Of a DNA stretch of 64,000 nt, positions 47,868 through 55,750 are shown in pieces. The notes beneath the pieces are model-generated. The model was given only the letters and a program-made list of their open reading frames with translations, was not told the origin of the DNA and ran no database searches. Within the stretch, counting starts at the first letter, position 1; each line of letters starts with the position of its first letter. The stretch comes from Rhodococcus sp. KBS0724 (GTDB taxonomy: Bacteria; Actinomycetota; Actinomycetes; Mycobacteriales; Mycobacteriaceae). A program made the position numbers and the translations under genes. The DNA is taken from positions 2,762,001 through 2,826,000 of the forward strand of contig NZ_VCBX02000001.1 in NCBI RefSeq assembly GCF_005938745.2, in the 5' to 3' direction.

Positions 47868-48530
47868 TCAGGCGTCGAGACGAAGTGCTGTTCTGAGCTG
47901 ATCCTCGGTGTCGATTGCCGCGACGAAGAGAAGTTCGTCGCCGCCTTCGATGGGGTCGTCGAGTTCGGGAACTATGACGCGTCCACCGCGCAGGATCGTC
48001 ACGAGTGCGCAGTCTCGGGGGAGTTCGAGTCGCTTGACGGGCTTACCGGCGAGGGGAGTGTTGTCGGGCAGCGTGATCTCGACGAGGTTGGCCTGACCCT
48101 GACGCAGAGTCATGAGTTTGACCAGATCACCGACCGAAACGGCTTCCTCGACCAGCGATGCCAGCATCCGGGGGGTGGAGACGGCAACGTCGACGCCCCA
48201 CGACTCGTCGAAAAGCCATTCGTTTCGCGGATCGTTCACTCGGGCGACAACGCGGCGGACGCCGAATTCCGTTTTCGCGAGCAAACTCAGCACGAGGTTG
48301 GCTTTGTCGTCACCGGTCGCGGAGATGACCACCTCGTAGGACTCCAGTGAGGCTTCCTCGAGCCGGCTCAGCTCACAGGCGTCGGCATGCACCCAGGTGG
48401 CTTCGGGTACGGACTCGGGCTCGACGTGCTCGATCTTGCGTTCGATCAGCATGACGTCGTGATTACTGCGAATCAGCTCGCGCGCAATGGAGCGACCTAC
48501 GGCACCTGCGCCGGCGATGGCGACCTTCAC
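47868..48530 (-). CDS. TrkA-type potassium uptake regulatory protein (CeoC-like)
   Basis: This 220-residue RCK protein has an N-terminal nucleotide-binding Rossmann domain (MKVAIAGAGAVGRSIARELI, then LIERK) and a C-terminal TrkA-C domain (LVEITLPDNTPLAGKPVKRLELPRDCALVTILRGG). It gates a potassium transporter in response to NAD(H) or another nucleotide. A second TrkA-type gene lies 78 bp upstream on the same strand (CeoB-like), so the two probably form one transcript, as ceoB-ceoC (Rv2691-Rv2692) do in M. tuberculosis. The transporter gene is divergent at 49447. Confidence 0.9.
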   Translation of the reverse strand: MKVAIAGAGAVGRSIARELIRSNHDVMLIERKIEHVEPESVPEATWVHADACELSRLEEASLESYEVVISATGDDKANLVLSLLAKTEFGVRRVVARVNDPRNEWLFDESWGVDVAVSTPRMLASLVEEAVSVGDLVKLMTLRQGQANLVEITLPDNTPLAGKPVKRLELPRDCALVTILRGGRVIVPELDDPIEGGDELLFVAAIDTEDQLRTALRLDA

Positions 48531-48608
48531 CTGGAACTTCCAATCACGTTGTGGTGCATCATGTTTTTGGGCTGTGCGCTCGGGTGTGGTGTGTACATTG
48601 CTGCCACC

Positions 48609-49274
48609 TCAGTCGTCGCTCGGCGGAGGATTGCCGGCGAGTGCGATCGCTTCGGCGACAGTCCCGGACACTGCGGCGACGTAGACCTGGTCGTCGGCCT
48701 GGATGACGGTCTTGCGATCGGGGAGGACGCCGGTGCCGAAGCGGATGATGAACGCCACCCGGGAATTGGTCGCGCCTTCGAGGACCGCGATGGATTTGCC
48801 GGCCCAATCCTCGTGTAGCGCAAGTTCGGTGATGGCTACGTTTCCCGACGGGTCGCGCCACTTCGCGGTCTGGCTTTCCTTGGTCAGCGTGTGCAGGAAC
48901 CGGTCGGTCGACCACGGAACTGTTGCCACGGTGGGGATGCCGAGTCGCTCGTACACAGCGGCGCGCTTCGCGTCGTAGATTCGTGCGACGACGCGTTCGA
49001 CACCGAAGGTTTCGCGCGCAACCCTGGCCGCGATGATGTTGGAATTATCACCCGACGAGACGGCTGCAAAGGCGTCGGCGCGCTCGATCCCTGATCGAAT
49101 CAGCACATCGCGGTCGAAGCCCATGCCGAGAACCGTGGTTCCCGTGAAATCATGGTCGAGACGCAGAAATGCACTCTGATCGCGGTCGATGACCGCAACT
49201 TCGTGTCCGATCCTGGTCAGGGACGCGGCGAGGGAAGATCCCACACGACCGCACCCCATGATGACGACATACAC
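48609..49274 (-). CDS. TrkA-type potassium uptake regulatory protein (CeoB-like)
   Basis: This 221-residue RCK protein has MYVVIMGCGRVGSSLAASLTRIGHEVAVIDRD (Rossmann glycine motif GCGRVG), SGDNSNIIAARVARETFGVERVVARI, and a C-terminal TrkA-C domain ending in NPPPSDD. With the following CeoC-like protein it should control potassium uptake. It is divergent from the KimA-like transporter gene at 49447; the 172 bp between them should carry both promoters, but no c-di-AMP riboswitch-like element is evident there. Confidence 0.9.
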   Translation of the reverse strand: MYVVIMGCGRVGSSLAASLTRIGHEVAVIDRDQSAFLRLDHDFTGTTVLGMGFDRDVLIRSGIERADAFAAVSSGDNSNIIAARVARETFGVERVVARIYDAKRAAVYERLGIPTVATVPWSTDRFLHTLTKESQTAKWRDPSGNVAITELALHEDWAGKSIAVLEGATNSRVAFIIRFGTGVLPDRKTVIQADDQVYVAAVSGTVAEAIALAGNPPPSDD

Positions 49275-49446
49275 GACCTACTCCGTTCATGGACTTTCCG
49301 ACGCGATTGCACGTCGAAACGAACGGTACATCGCCGGGCGGGAAGAGCAAGTTCCGACTGGCGTAATACTGCTGTGATCGCACCGATGACGATGGAGTTC
49401 TGCTGCGGATGACTCGATATCGGGCGCGACGGCTTACGCTTTGCAC

Positions 49447-51441
49447 GTGTCTAAGCTCTCGACCGCGACCAAGCGGCTCTTGCTCGGCCGGCCGTTCCGA
49501 AGTGACAAACTCGGGCACACGCTGCTACCCAAGCGGATTGCGCTCCCTGTATTCGCGTCCGACGCCATGTCGTCCGTTGCCTATGCCCCCGAAGAAATCT
49601 TCCTGGTTCTCTCCGTTGCGGGCATTTCGGCGTATGCGTACACGCCGTGGATCGGCCTGTCGGTCGCCATCGTGATGGCTGTCGTGGTGGCGAGTTACCG
49701 CCAGAATGTCCACGCATACCCGTCCGGTGGCGGCGACTACGAGGTGGCGACGGTCAACCTCGGTCCGACAGCGGGTTTGACGGTCGGCAGCGCGCTGATG
49801 GTCGACTACGTGCTCACTGTTGCTGTATCGATCTCGTCGGCGGCGTCCAACATCGGTTCGGCGCTGCCGTTCGTCGCTCAGCACAAGGTGCTGTTCGCGG
49901 TGGCGGCGATCGTTCTGCTGACGGCGGTGAACTTGCGCGGTATCCGAGAGTCGGGAACTGCGTTCGCGATTCCGACCTACGCCTTCATCGTCGGCATGTT
50001 CCTGATGCTGGGGTGGGGTTTCTTCCGGATCTATGTGCTCGGTGAGGATGTTCACGCGGAATCGTCGTCGTTCACCCTGAATGCTGAGGATTCGCACCTG
50101 TACGGAATTGCCTTTGCGTTCCTGATCGCGCGGGCGTTCTCCTCGGGTTGTGCCGCGCTGACGGGCGTCGAGGCAATCAGCAACGGTGTGCCGGCCTTCC
50201 AGAAACCGAAGTCCCGCAACGCGGCGACCACATTGCTGTTGCTCGGTTCGATCGCCATCGTCTTGCTGATGGGCATCATCATCCTGGCTCAGAAGATCGG
50301 CATCGTCTATGCCCACAATCCGCAGGAACAGTTGGTCGGTGCGCCCGAGGGCTACCACCAGAAGACCCTGATCGCGCAGATCGCCGAAGCCGTGTTCAAC
50401 GGGTTCCCGATCGGGTTCTTCTTCATCGCCATCGTGACCGCGCTGATCCTCGTGTTGGCAGCGAACACCGCGTTCAACGGATTTCCCGTCCTCGCGTCCA
50501 TCCTGGCTCAGGATCGCTACTTGCCACGTCAGCTGCACACCCGCGGTGACCGGTTGGCGTTCAGCAACGGCATTCTGTTCCTGTCGGCTGCTGCCATCGC
50601 CTTTGTGGTCATCTTCGGCGCTGAAGTCACCAAACTGATCCAGCTGTACATCGTCGGTGTCTTCGTCTCGTTCGTGCTCAGTCAGACCGGCATGATCAAG
50701 CACTGGACGCGCCACCTGAAGTCCGAGACCGACAAGGCGCAGCGCGCGCGTATGCAGCGCTCCCGGGTCATCAACTCGATCGGTCTCGCGATGACCGGTG
50801 CTGTGCTGGTCATCGTTCTGATCACCAAGTTCGCTGCAGGCGCCTGGATTGCCATCGTCGCGATGATCGCGATCTTCATCGTGATGAAGATGATCCGCAA
50901 GCACTACGACAGCGTTGCCGCCGAACTCGAGGAGCAGGAGTGGGACGGCGTACTGCCGAGCCGCACGCACTCGATCGTGCTTGTCTCGAAGCTTCACATG
51001 CCGACGATGCGCGCCCTGGCCTATGCGCGAGCAACACGACCGGACACGCTGGAAGCAATCACCGTCAACGTCGACGAACCTGACACCCGTGCACTGGTTC
51101 GGCAGTGGGAGAAGAGCGATGTGACCGTGCCGCTCAAGGTGATCGAATCGCCGTACCGCGAAATCACGAAGCCGGTTCTCGACTACGTCAAGCGAGTGCG
51201 ACGCGACGCGCCCCGCGATGTGGTCACCGTGTTCATCCCCGAGTACGTGGTGGGCCATTGGTGGGAGCAGATCCTGCACAACCAGAGCGCATTGCGACTC
51301 AAGAGCCGGCTGCTCTTCCAGCCCGGCGTGATGGTGACGAGTGTTCCGTGGCAGCTGAGTTCGTCGGCAAAGGCCAAACCGCTCGATATCGAGAAGACCG
51401 CAGGCGCAACCCGACGGGGATACGACGCAGGCGAGAAATGA
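49447..51441 (+). CDS. APC-superfamily potassium transporter (KimA-like)
   Basis: This protein of about 664 residues has 12 transmembrane segments followed by a cytosolic domain of about 170 residues. Many stretches match my recollection of Bacillus KimA (YdaO), a K+:H+ symporter: LALPVFASDAMSSVAYAPE-like start, SYRQNVHAYPSGGGDY, VDYVLTVAVSISS, AFSSGCAALTGVEAISNGVPAF, RGDRLAFSNGI, and VGVFVSFVLSQTGM. The family is often labelled amino-acid permease, but the adjacent TrkA-type regulators favour potassium import. It corresponds to Rv2690c. GTG 49447 is used over TTG 49441. The stop codon lies inside a 27-bp tandem repeat. Confidence 0.85.
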   Translation: MSKLSTATKRLLLGRPFRSDKLGHTLLPKRIALPVFASDAMSSVAYAPEEIFLVLSVAGISAYAYTPWIGLSVAIVMAVVVASYRQNVHAYPSGGGDYEVATVNLGPTAGLTVGSALMVDYVLTVAVSISSAASNIGSALPFVAQHKVLFAVAAIVLLTAVNLRGIRESGTAFAIPTYAFIVGMFLMLGWGFFRIYVLGEDVHAESSSFTLNAEDSHLYGIAFAFLIARAFSSGCAALTGVEAISNGVPAFQKPKSRNAATTLLLLGSIAIVLLMGIIILAQKIGIVYAHNPQEQLVGAPEGYHQKTLIAQIAEAVFNGFPIGFFFIAIVTALILVLAANTAFNGFPVLASILAQDRYLPRQLHTRGDRLAFSNGILFLSAAAIAFVVIFGAEVTKLIQLYIVGVFVSFVLSQTGMIKHWTRHLKSETDKAQRARMQRSRVINSIGLAMTGAVLVIVLITKFAAGAWIAIVAMIAIFIVMKMIRKHYDSVAAELEEQEWDGVLPSRTHSIVLVSKLHMPTMRALAYARATRPDTLEAITVNVDEPDTRALVRQWEKSDVTVPLKVIESPYREITKPVLDYVKRVRRDAPRDVVTVFIPEYVVGHWWEQILHNQSALRLKSRLLFQPGVMVTSVPWQLSSSAKAKPLDIEKTAGATRRGYDAGEK

Positions 51442-51497
51442 TTCGGATACGACGCAGGCGAGAAATGATTCGGATACGACGCAGGCGAGAAATGATT
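51418..51497. repeat. 27-bp tandem repeat, three copies, over the KimA-like stop codon
   Basis: The unit starting GGATACGACGCAGGCGAGAA occurs at 51418-51444, 51445-51471 and 51472-51497 (last base differs). The transporter's last codons and TGA (51439-51441) are in the first copy, so copies two and three look like duplicated gene ends in the gap before the methyltransferase gene. Each copy repeats the same in-frame GYDAGEK-stop, so the length of the protein does not depend on copy number. Confidence 0.95.
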
Positions 51498-51529
51498 AAT
51501 CAAGAAAATAGAACGGCAGGCGTAGTTCG

Positions 51530-52804
51530 TTGAGTGAGAATTGGACCGGGCAGAGCTTCGAGGCCGAACTGGGGAAGCCCGGTCACGGCGGGTTTGTTGT
51601 TGCCCGCCACGAGGGCCGCGTGGTGTTCGTCCGTCACGGTTTGCCGGGGGAGCGGGCTCTGGTTCGGGTCACCGAGGACAAGGGCGGATCGTTTGCGCGC
51701 GCCGACGCGGTGTCCATCCTCGAGGCGTCGCCGCATCGCATCGACCCGACGTGCCCCGTCGCGGGACCAGGGGGAGCCGGTTGCTGCGACTACTCGCACG
51801 CCGACCTCGAGATCCAGCGCGAGATGAAATCTCTGGTGGTGGCAGAGCAATTGCAGAGACTGGCGGGCGTCGAACACGACGTGCAGGTGGAGGTTCTGCC
51901 GGGCACCGGCGACGGCACCGGGTGGCGGACTCGCGTTCGGCTTGCCGTCGACGGCAACGGCGAGGCGGGGTACCACGCGTTTCGCAGCAATCGCATCGTG
52001 ACGGATCTGCGATGCACCCAGATCGAGGAACGTGCCTACGACGGTTTGGCCGGTCCGCAGTGGTCTCCGGGCAGTGAACTGCAGGTAGTCCTCGACGGTG
52101 CGGGTGCCAGGCATGTTGTCGAGATCAGTGCGCCCACCATCGCGAAGGCGGGGCGTCGTGCGACCGGTCGGCGCGGGGCGACAGCCCGCCGTGCTGCCGG
52201 CAGTGGCCCGCGGAAGACGCGTGTTGCGATAGGCAGTGACACCGTGCGTGAGCGCGTGGGTGCCCGCGAGTGGGAACTCTCTGCGACGGGCTTCTGGCAG
52301 GCGCATCGTGGTGCGGCGCAGGCATATTCGGACGTTGTGCGGGACTGGTCCGGCGTTGGCTCCGGCGCTACGGCGTGGGATCTGTACGGCGGGGTTGGGG
52401 TGTTTGCGGCAGCACTGGCGGATCTTGTCGGACCGGACGGGGTCGTGGAATCCGTGGAGTTGTCTGCGCGTGCATCGTCGGACGGACGGGCAGCGTTGGC
52501 CGATCAGAAGCAGGTCCGATTCCACACCGACCGGGTCGAGAAGATCGTGGCTGCCGCGTCGTTGGCGGCGTCGCCGGGTGTGGTTGTTCTGGATCCACCG
52601 CGAGCGGGTGCCGGACGCCCGGTGGTGGAGGCGATCGCGTCGACCGGAACCGAGCGCGTGATCCATATCGGGTGTGATCCGGCGTCGTTCGGCCGCGATA
52701 TCGGGTTGTACCTCGAGCAGGGGTTCCGCATCGGTGGGCTTCGCGCGTTCGACGCCTTTCCTCAAACGCATCATGTGGAATGCATGGCCCTGCTCGAGCG
52801 TTGA
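51530..52804 (+). CDS. Class I SAM-dependent RNA m5U methyltransferase (TrmA/RlmCD family, TRAM domain)
   Basis: This 424-residue protein has an N-terminal TRAM domain (FEAELGKPGHGGFVVARHEGRVVFVRHGLPGE), an Fe-S-type cysteine cluster region (CPVAGPGGAGCCDYSH), and a C-terminal Rossmann methyltransferase core. The core shows DLYGGVGVFA (SAM motif), VVLDPPRAGAG and the catalytic Cys in IGCDPASFGRD (about residue 381). It should methylate C5 of a uridine in tRNA or 23S rRNA. The start is a TTG at 51530, the only in-frame start near a purine-rich stretch. It matches Rv2689c. Residues 205-225 are an Arg/Ala-rich insert (RRATGRRGATARRAA). Confidence 0.88.
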   Translation: MSENWTGQSFEAELGKPGHGGFVVARHEGRVVFVRHGLPGERALVRVTEDKGGSFARADAVSILEASPHRIDPTCPVAGPGGAGCCDYSHADLEIQREMKSLVVAEQLQRLAGVEHDVQVEVLPGTGDGTGWRTRVRLAVDGNGEAGYHAFRSNRIVTDLRCTQIEERAYDGLAGPQWSPGSELQVVLDGAGARHVVEISAPTIAKAGRRATGRRGATARRAAGSGPRKTRVAIGSDTVRERVGAREWELSATGFWQAHRGAAQAYSDVVRDWSGVGSGATAWDLYGGVGVFAAALADLVGPDGVVESVELSARASSDGRAALADQKQVRFHTDRVEKIVAAASLAASPGVVVLDPPRAGAGRPVVEAIASTGTERVIHIGCDPASFGRDIGLYLEQGFRIGGLRAFDAFPQTHHVECMALLER

Positions 52805-52892
52805 GCCCTATCGGAATGTGATCGCTGTCGGTTAGCTGATTCCCGAATTCGATGTGACTCTTATCGCGTCGCCGGAGGTTGCTTGCACTATG

Positions 52893-52910
52893 CAACTAAA
52901 TGTATAGTTG
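52893..52910. promoter_or_regulatory. Candidate MarR operator
   Basis: CAACTA (52893-52898) and TAGTTG (52905-52910) form an inverted repeat with a 6-base spacer, and TTGCA/TGCAA pairs overlap it on the left. It lies 46 bp upstream of the MarR gene start, in a visibly A+T-rich promoter. MarR proteins usually repress themselves and the adjacent pump by binding such sites. Confidence 0.55.
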
Positions 52911-52955
52911 TGCTCTGCAAGTAGTTTTCGCGTAGATCGTTGTCAGGGGTTTTCA

Positions 52956-53462
52956 ATGTCAGTGCAGCCGGAGACGGCCCAAGCTCTTGTCGACACGGTT
53001 TTCCTGTTCGGCAGATCCTTGCGCGCCGTGGTGACACACAGCGCTGAAAGCGTGCTTCCGCCGGCGCTGGTCAGTGTGCTTTTCATGCTGGCGGCAAAAG
53101 GGGAATGCAGACAGAACGAGTTGGCAGTGGACCTTTGTGTCAGTCAGTCCTCGCTCAGTCGGCAGATGTCCGATCTCGTGGATGCCGGGTATGTCGAGCG
53201 AAGTCCCGACCCCGCAGACAAGCGAGCGTTCCGGATCCGAGTCTCGGACGAGGGGCACAGCGTTCTCGAGGAAACGAAACAACGGCGAGCGGCGCGATTG
53301 CGCAGCATGCTCGAAGACTGGAGCCAGGAAGAGGCCGTGGCCGCAGTGTCGTCGCTTCAACGTCTCAACGAGACGTTCGGCGCAGCGATCCATCGTCAGG
53401 CCTCACCTGCAGTCCCGCACACGGCCATGCCGGTCGCGGGCGTAGAAACTATTGGGAGATAA
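52956..53462 (+). CDS. MarR family transcriptional regulator
   Basis: This 168-residue winged-helix protein has LPPALVSVLFMLAAKGECRQNELAVDLCVSQSSLSRQMSDLVDAGYVERSPDPADKRAFRIRVSDEGHSVLEE, the MarR DNA-binding domain with the DKR-type wing. The start at 52956 lies 8 bp after AGGGG. The next gene, 4 bp downstream, is an MFS drug-efflux pump, so this regulator most likely represses the pair until a toxic compound binds. A candidate operator lies at 52893-52910. Confidence 0.92.
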   Translation: MSVQPETAQALVDTVFLFGRSLRAVVTHSAESVLPPALVSVLFMLAAKGECRQNELAVDLCVSQSSLSRQMSDLVDAGYVERSPDPADKRAFRIRVSDEGHSVLEETKQRRAARLRSMLEDWSQEEAVAAVSSLQRLNETFGAAIHRQASPAVPHTAMPVAGVETIGR

Positions 53463-53466
53463 GCAC

Positions 53467-55068
53467 ATGTCAGCCACAGTTGGAGAAACTCGGGCAAGTA
53501 CCGGGAGCGGTGCGATGACGCACAGCGAAATTTTGAGAGTCCTGACCGGACTCATCGCGGCACTCTTTACCGCGCTGCTGAGCAGCACCATCGTCTCGAC
53601 GGCACTCCCGACCATCATCGGTGAATTGCACGGGACGCAGACGCAGTACGCCTGGATCATCACGGCAGCATTGCTCGCGACAGCCGCGTCGACGCCCATC
53701 TGGGGCAAATTGTCCGACCTCTTCAACAAGAAGTTACTGGTCCAGACGTCGATCGTGATCTTCGTGATCGGCTCCATCATTGCCGGCGCAGCACACAACG
53801 TGCCGCTGCTTCTTGGTGCCCGTGTGATTCAGGGCATCGGCATGGGCGGCTTGACTGCCCTCGTCGTCGCGATCATCGGCTCCATCATTCCGCCGCGTGA
53901 TCGTGGTCGGTACTCCGGTTACATGGGCGCTGCCATGGCTGTCTCGATGTCCGGTGGACCCGTACTCGGCGGTGTCATCGTCGACACGATCGGCTGGCGC
54001 TGGTGCTTCTACGTGTGTGTTCCGTTGGCAGTCATCGCACTGTTCCTCCTTCAGCGCACCTTGCACATCGAGACCGAGAAGAAGGACAACGTCTCGATCG
54101 ACTGGTTGGGCGCCACCCTGCTCACCGCAGGCGTCAGCGTTCTGCTGATCTGGGTTTCCTTCGCCGGTCAGGATGACTACTACGCCTGGTTCTCGATGCA
54201 GTCGCTGTACTTCGTCTTCGGCGGACTTGCGTTGCTGGCTCTGACGATGTTTGTCGAATCCAAGGTCAAGGATCCGATCCTGCCGATCAAGATCATCACC
54301 GAGCGCACCACCGCGTTGGCAATCATCGCTTCGGTAGCAGTGGGTGTCGGCCTGTTCGGTGCGACGACCTTCCTGACGCAGTACTTCCAGACAGCTCGCG
54401 GTTTCGATCCGACTGCTGCCGGACTGCTCACCATTCCCATGGTGGCCGGCATGCTCGTCGCCTCGGTCGGCTCCGGACAGTTGATCACCAAATTCGGTCA
54501 GTGGAAGCCGTTCGTTGTTTCCGGTGCTGTCCTGCTCGTCGTCGGTTTCGGTCTTCTCTCCACGATCGACCATGCGACCAACCTGTGGGTCATCGGAATC
54601 TTCATGGCGATCGTCGGTATGGGTACCGGCATGTTGATGCAGAACATCGTGCTCGCGGTCCAGAACACGGTCAGTGTCGAGAACATCGGCGCGGCAAGCA
54701 GTATCGTTGCGTTCTTCCGTACCTTCGGTGGCGCGATCGGCGTCTCGGTTCTGGGTTCCATCCTGGCAAGTCGCGTCGGCACCCTGACCAAGGAATCCGT
54801 GTCCGCACTGCCGCCCGAGCAGCAGATGGTTGCAGGCAAGAGCTTGCAGGACGGACTCGACCTGAACAACATGCCCGACTTCGTCGGACAGATCGTTCGA
54901 TTCGCGTACGGCGACGCAACGGGACGCATCTTCCTGGTCGCAGCCGTTGTTGCCATCGTGACCTTGGTAGCGGTTTCCTTCATCCCGAACCGGGCACTGC
55001 GGACCACGATCGACATCGTTGTACCCGAGGCGGACGAGGTCAACCTCGAAAAGTCGGCTTCACGCTGA
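53467..55068 (+). CDS. MFS multidrug efflux transporter, DHA2 (14-helix) family
   Basis: This 533-residue integral membrane protein has about 14 transmembrane segments. Motif A (GKLSDLFNKKLL), motif C (SMSGGPVLGGVIVDTIGWRWCFYV) and the motif D-type IVSTALPTIIGEL identify the DHA2 drug:H+ antiporters. It should export lipophilic cations or other toxic compounds; the substrate cannot be told. The ATG at 53467 has GGGAGA ending 8 bp upstream, which rules out the TTG at 53452. It is co-transcribed with the MarR gene and ends exactly one base before the convergent SIMPL gene stop. Confidence 0.92.
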   Translation: MSATVGETRASTGSGAMTHSEILRVLTGLIAALFTALLSSTIVSTALPTIIGELHGTQTQYAWIITAALLATAASTPIWGKLSDLFNKKLLVQTSIVIFVIGSIIAGAAHNVPLLLGARVIQGIGMGGLTALVVAIIGSIIPPRDRGRYSGYMGAAMAVSMSGGPVLGGVIVDTIGWRWCFYVCVPLAVIALFLLQRTLHIETEKKDNVSIDWLGATLLTAGVSVLLIWVSFAGQDDYYAWFSMQSLYFVFGGLALLALTMFVESKVKDPILPIKIITERTTALAIIASVAVGVGLFGATTFLTQYFQTARGFDPTAAGLLTIPMVAGMLVASVGSGQLITKFGQWKPFVVSGAVLLVVGFGLLSTIDHATNLWVIGIFMAIVGMGTGMLMQNIVLAVQNTVSVENIGAASSIVAFFRTFGGAIGVSVLGSILASRVGTLTKESVSALPPEQQMVAGKSLQDGLDLNNMPDFVGQIVRFAYGDATGRIFLVAAVVAIVTLVAVSFIPNRALRTTIDIVVPEADEVNLEKSASR

Positions 55069-55737
55069 TCACGCCATAGACCATCGAACACGGATCGAGA
55101 TCGTTTCCTCGATCTCACCGTGTTCGACGGCTAGCGGAGCAGAATCTGCCCGAGCCGCGGCAAATACACCGTGCACCGGGACCATCTGGTCGGCGCCCTC
55201 GACAATCTCGAGGGTGTCGACCAGATTTTTCCGTGCCAGGGCCGCGAACTGTGCGGCTTTTGATTGTGCTGACGCCCAGGCAGATTCGCGGGCGAGCTCG
55301 GCCAGCGCCGTTCGATCCTCGAGGTCGAATGCCACGCTGTCGAGTCGGATCGCGTCGCCGGAGGCGGACACACAATCAGCGATAACCGCGGCGGGAGAAT
55401 GCGAGCTGTTCGCACTCAACTCGCGCACTACTATTCGAAATGTCGTCGACGCAGTGAAACCGGTGGTTTCTGCTCGGCCGCCGTCCACCCACTGAGTCTG
55501 CGGGTGGATGCTCAATCCTGTTGTCACGAGGTCGGCTCCGCGGATGCCGTGTGCGTGCAGTACGTCCGTCAATGCGGTCGAGTGCCTGGCCAGGGCACCG
55601 AACGCGTCGGCAACTGCCGGGTCTGTCACCGAGATGCCAATCGACAACCGGGCAATGTCGGGAGTGGCTGTTGCGCGGCCGATTCCACTGACCGTCACGC
55701 TGGTCGCGTCCGACTGTTCCGAATGAGTGAAGGTCAT
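55069..55737 (-). CDS. SIMPL (DUF541) domain protein
   Basis: This 222-residue protein reads MTFTHSEQSDATSVTVSGIGRATATPDIARLSIGISV, then ALTDVLHAHGIRGADLVTTGLSIHPQTQWVDG and a helical region, the SIMPL/DUF541 pattern. Many members are secreted, but no signal peptide is visible here, so it is probably cytosolic. Related proteins are linked to oxidative-stress resistance or signalling (SIMPL in mammals); the role is unknown. It starts 13 bp after the glutaminase stop on the same strand, so the two are likely co-transcribed. Confidence 0.82.
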   Translation of the reverse strand: MTFTHSEQSDATSVTVSGIGRATATPDIARLSIGISVTDPAVADAFGALARHSTALTDVLHAHGIRGADLVTTGLSIHPQTQWVDGGRAETTGFTASTTFRIVVRELSANSSHSPAAVIADCVSASGDAIRLDSVAFDLEDRTALAELARESAWASAQSKAAQFAALARKNLVDTLEIVEGADQMVPVHGVFAAARADSAPLAVEHGEIEETISIRVRWSMA

Positions 55738-55750
55738 TGGGCTTCTCCGA

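Noticed and set aside
49525..51279. A 584-residue open frame on the minus strand opposite the KimA-like transporter
   Set aside because: It is rich in Arg/His/Asp/Gln with no recognisable fold; the plus strand encodes an obvious 12-helix transporter.
51418..51497. The 27-bp repeats as the start of a CRISPR array
   Set aside because: The copies are head-to-tail without spacers, and no cas genes are present in the window.
53452..53466. TTG start of the DHA2 transporter at 53452
   Set aside because: The ribosome site GGGAGA lies inside that extension; the ATG at 53467 has the correct spacing.
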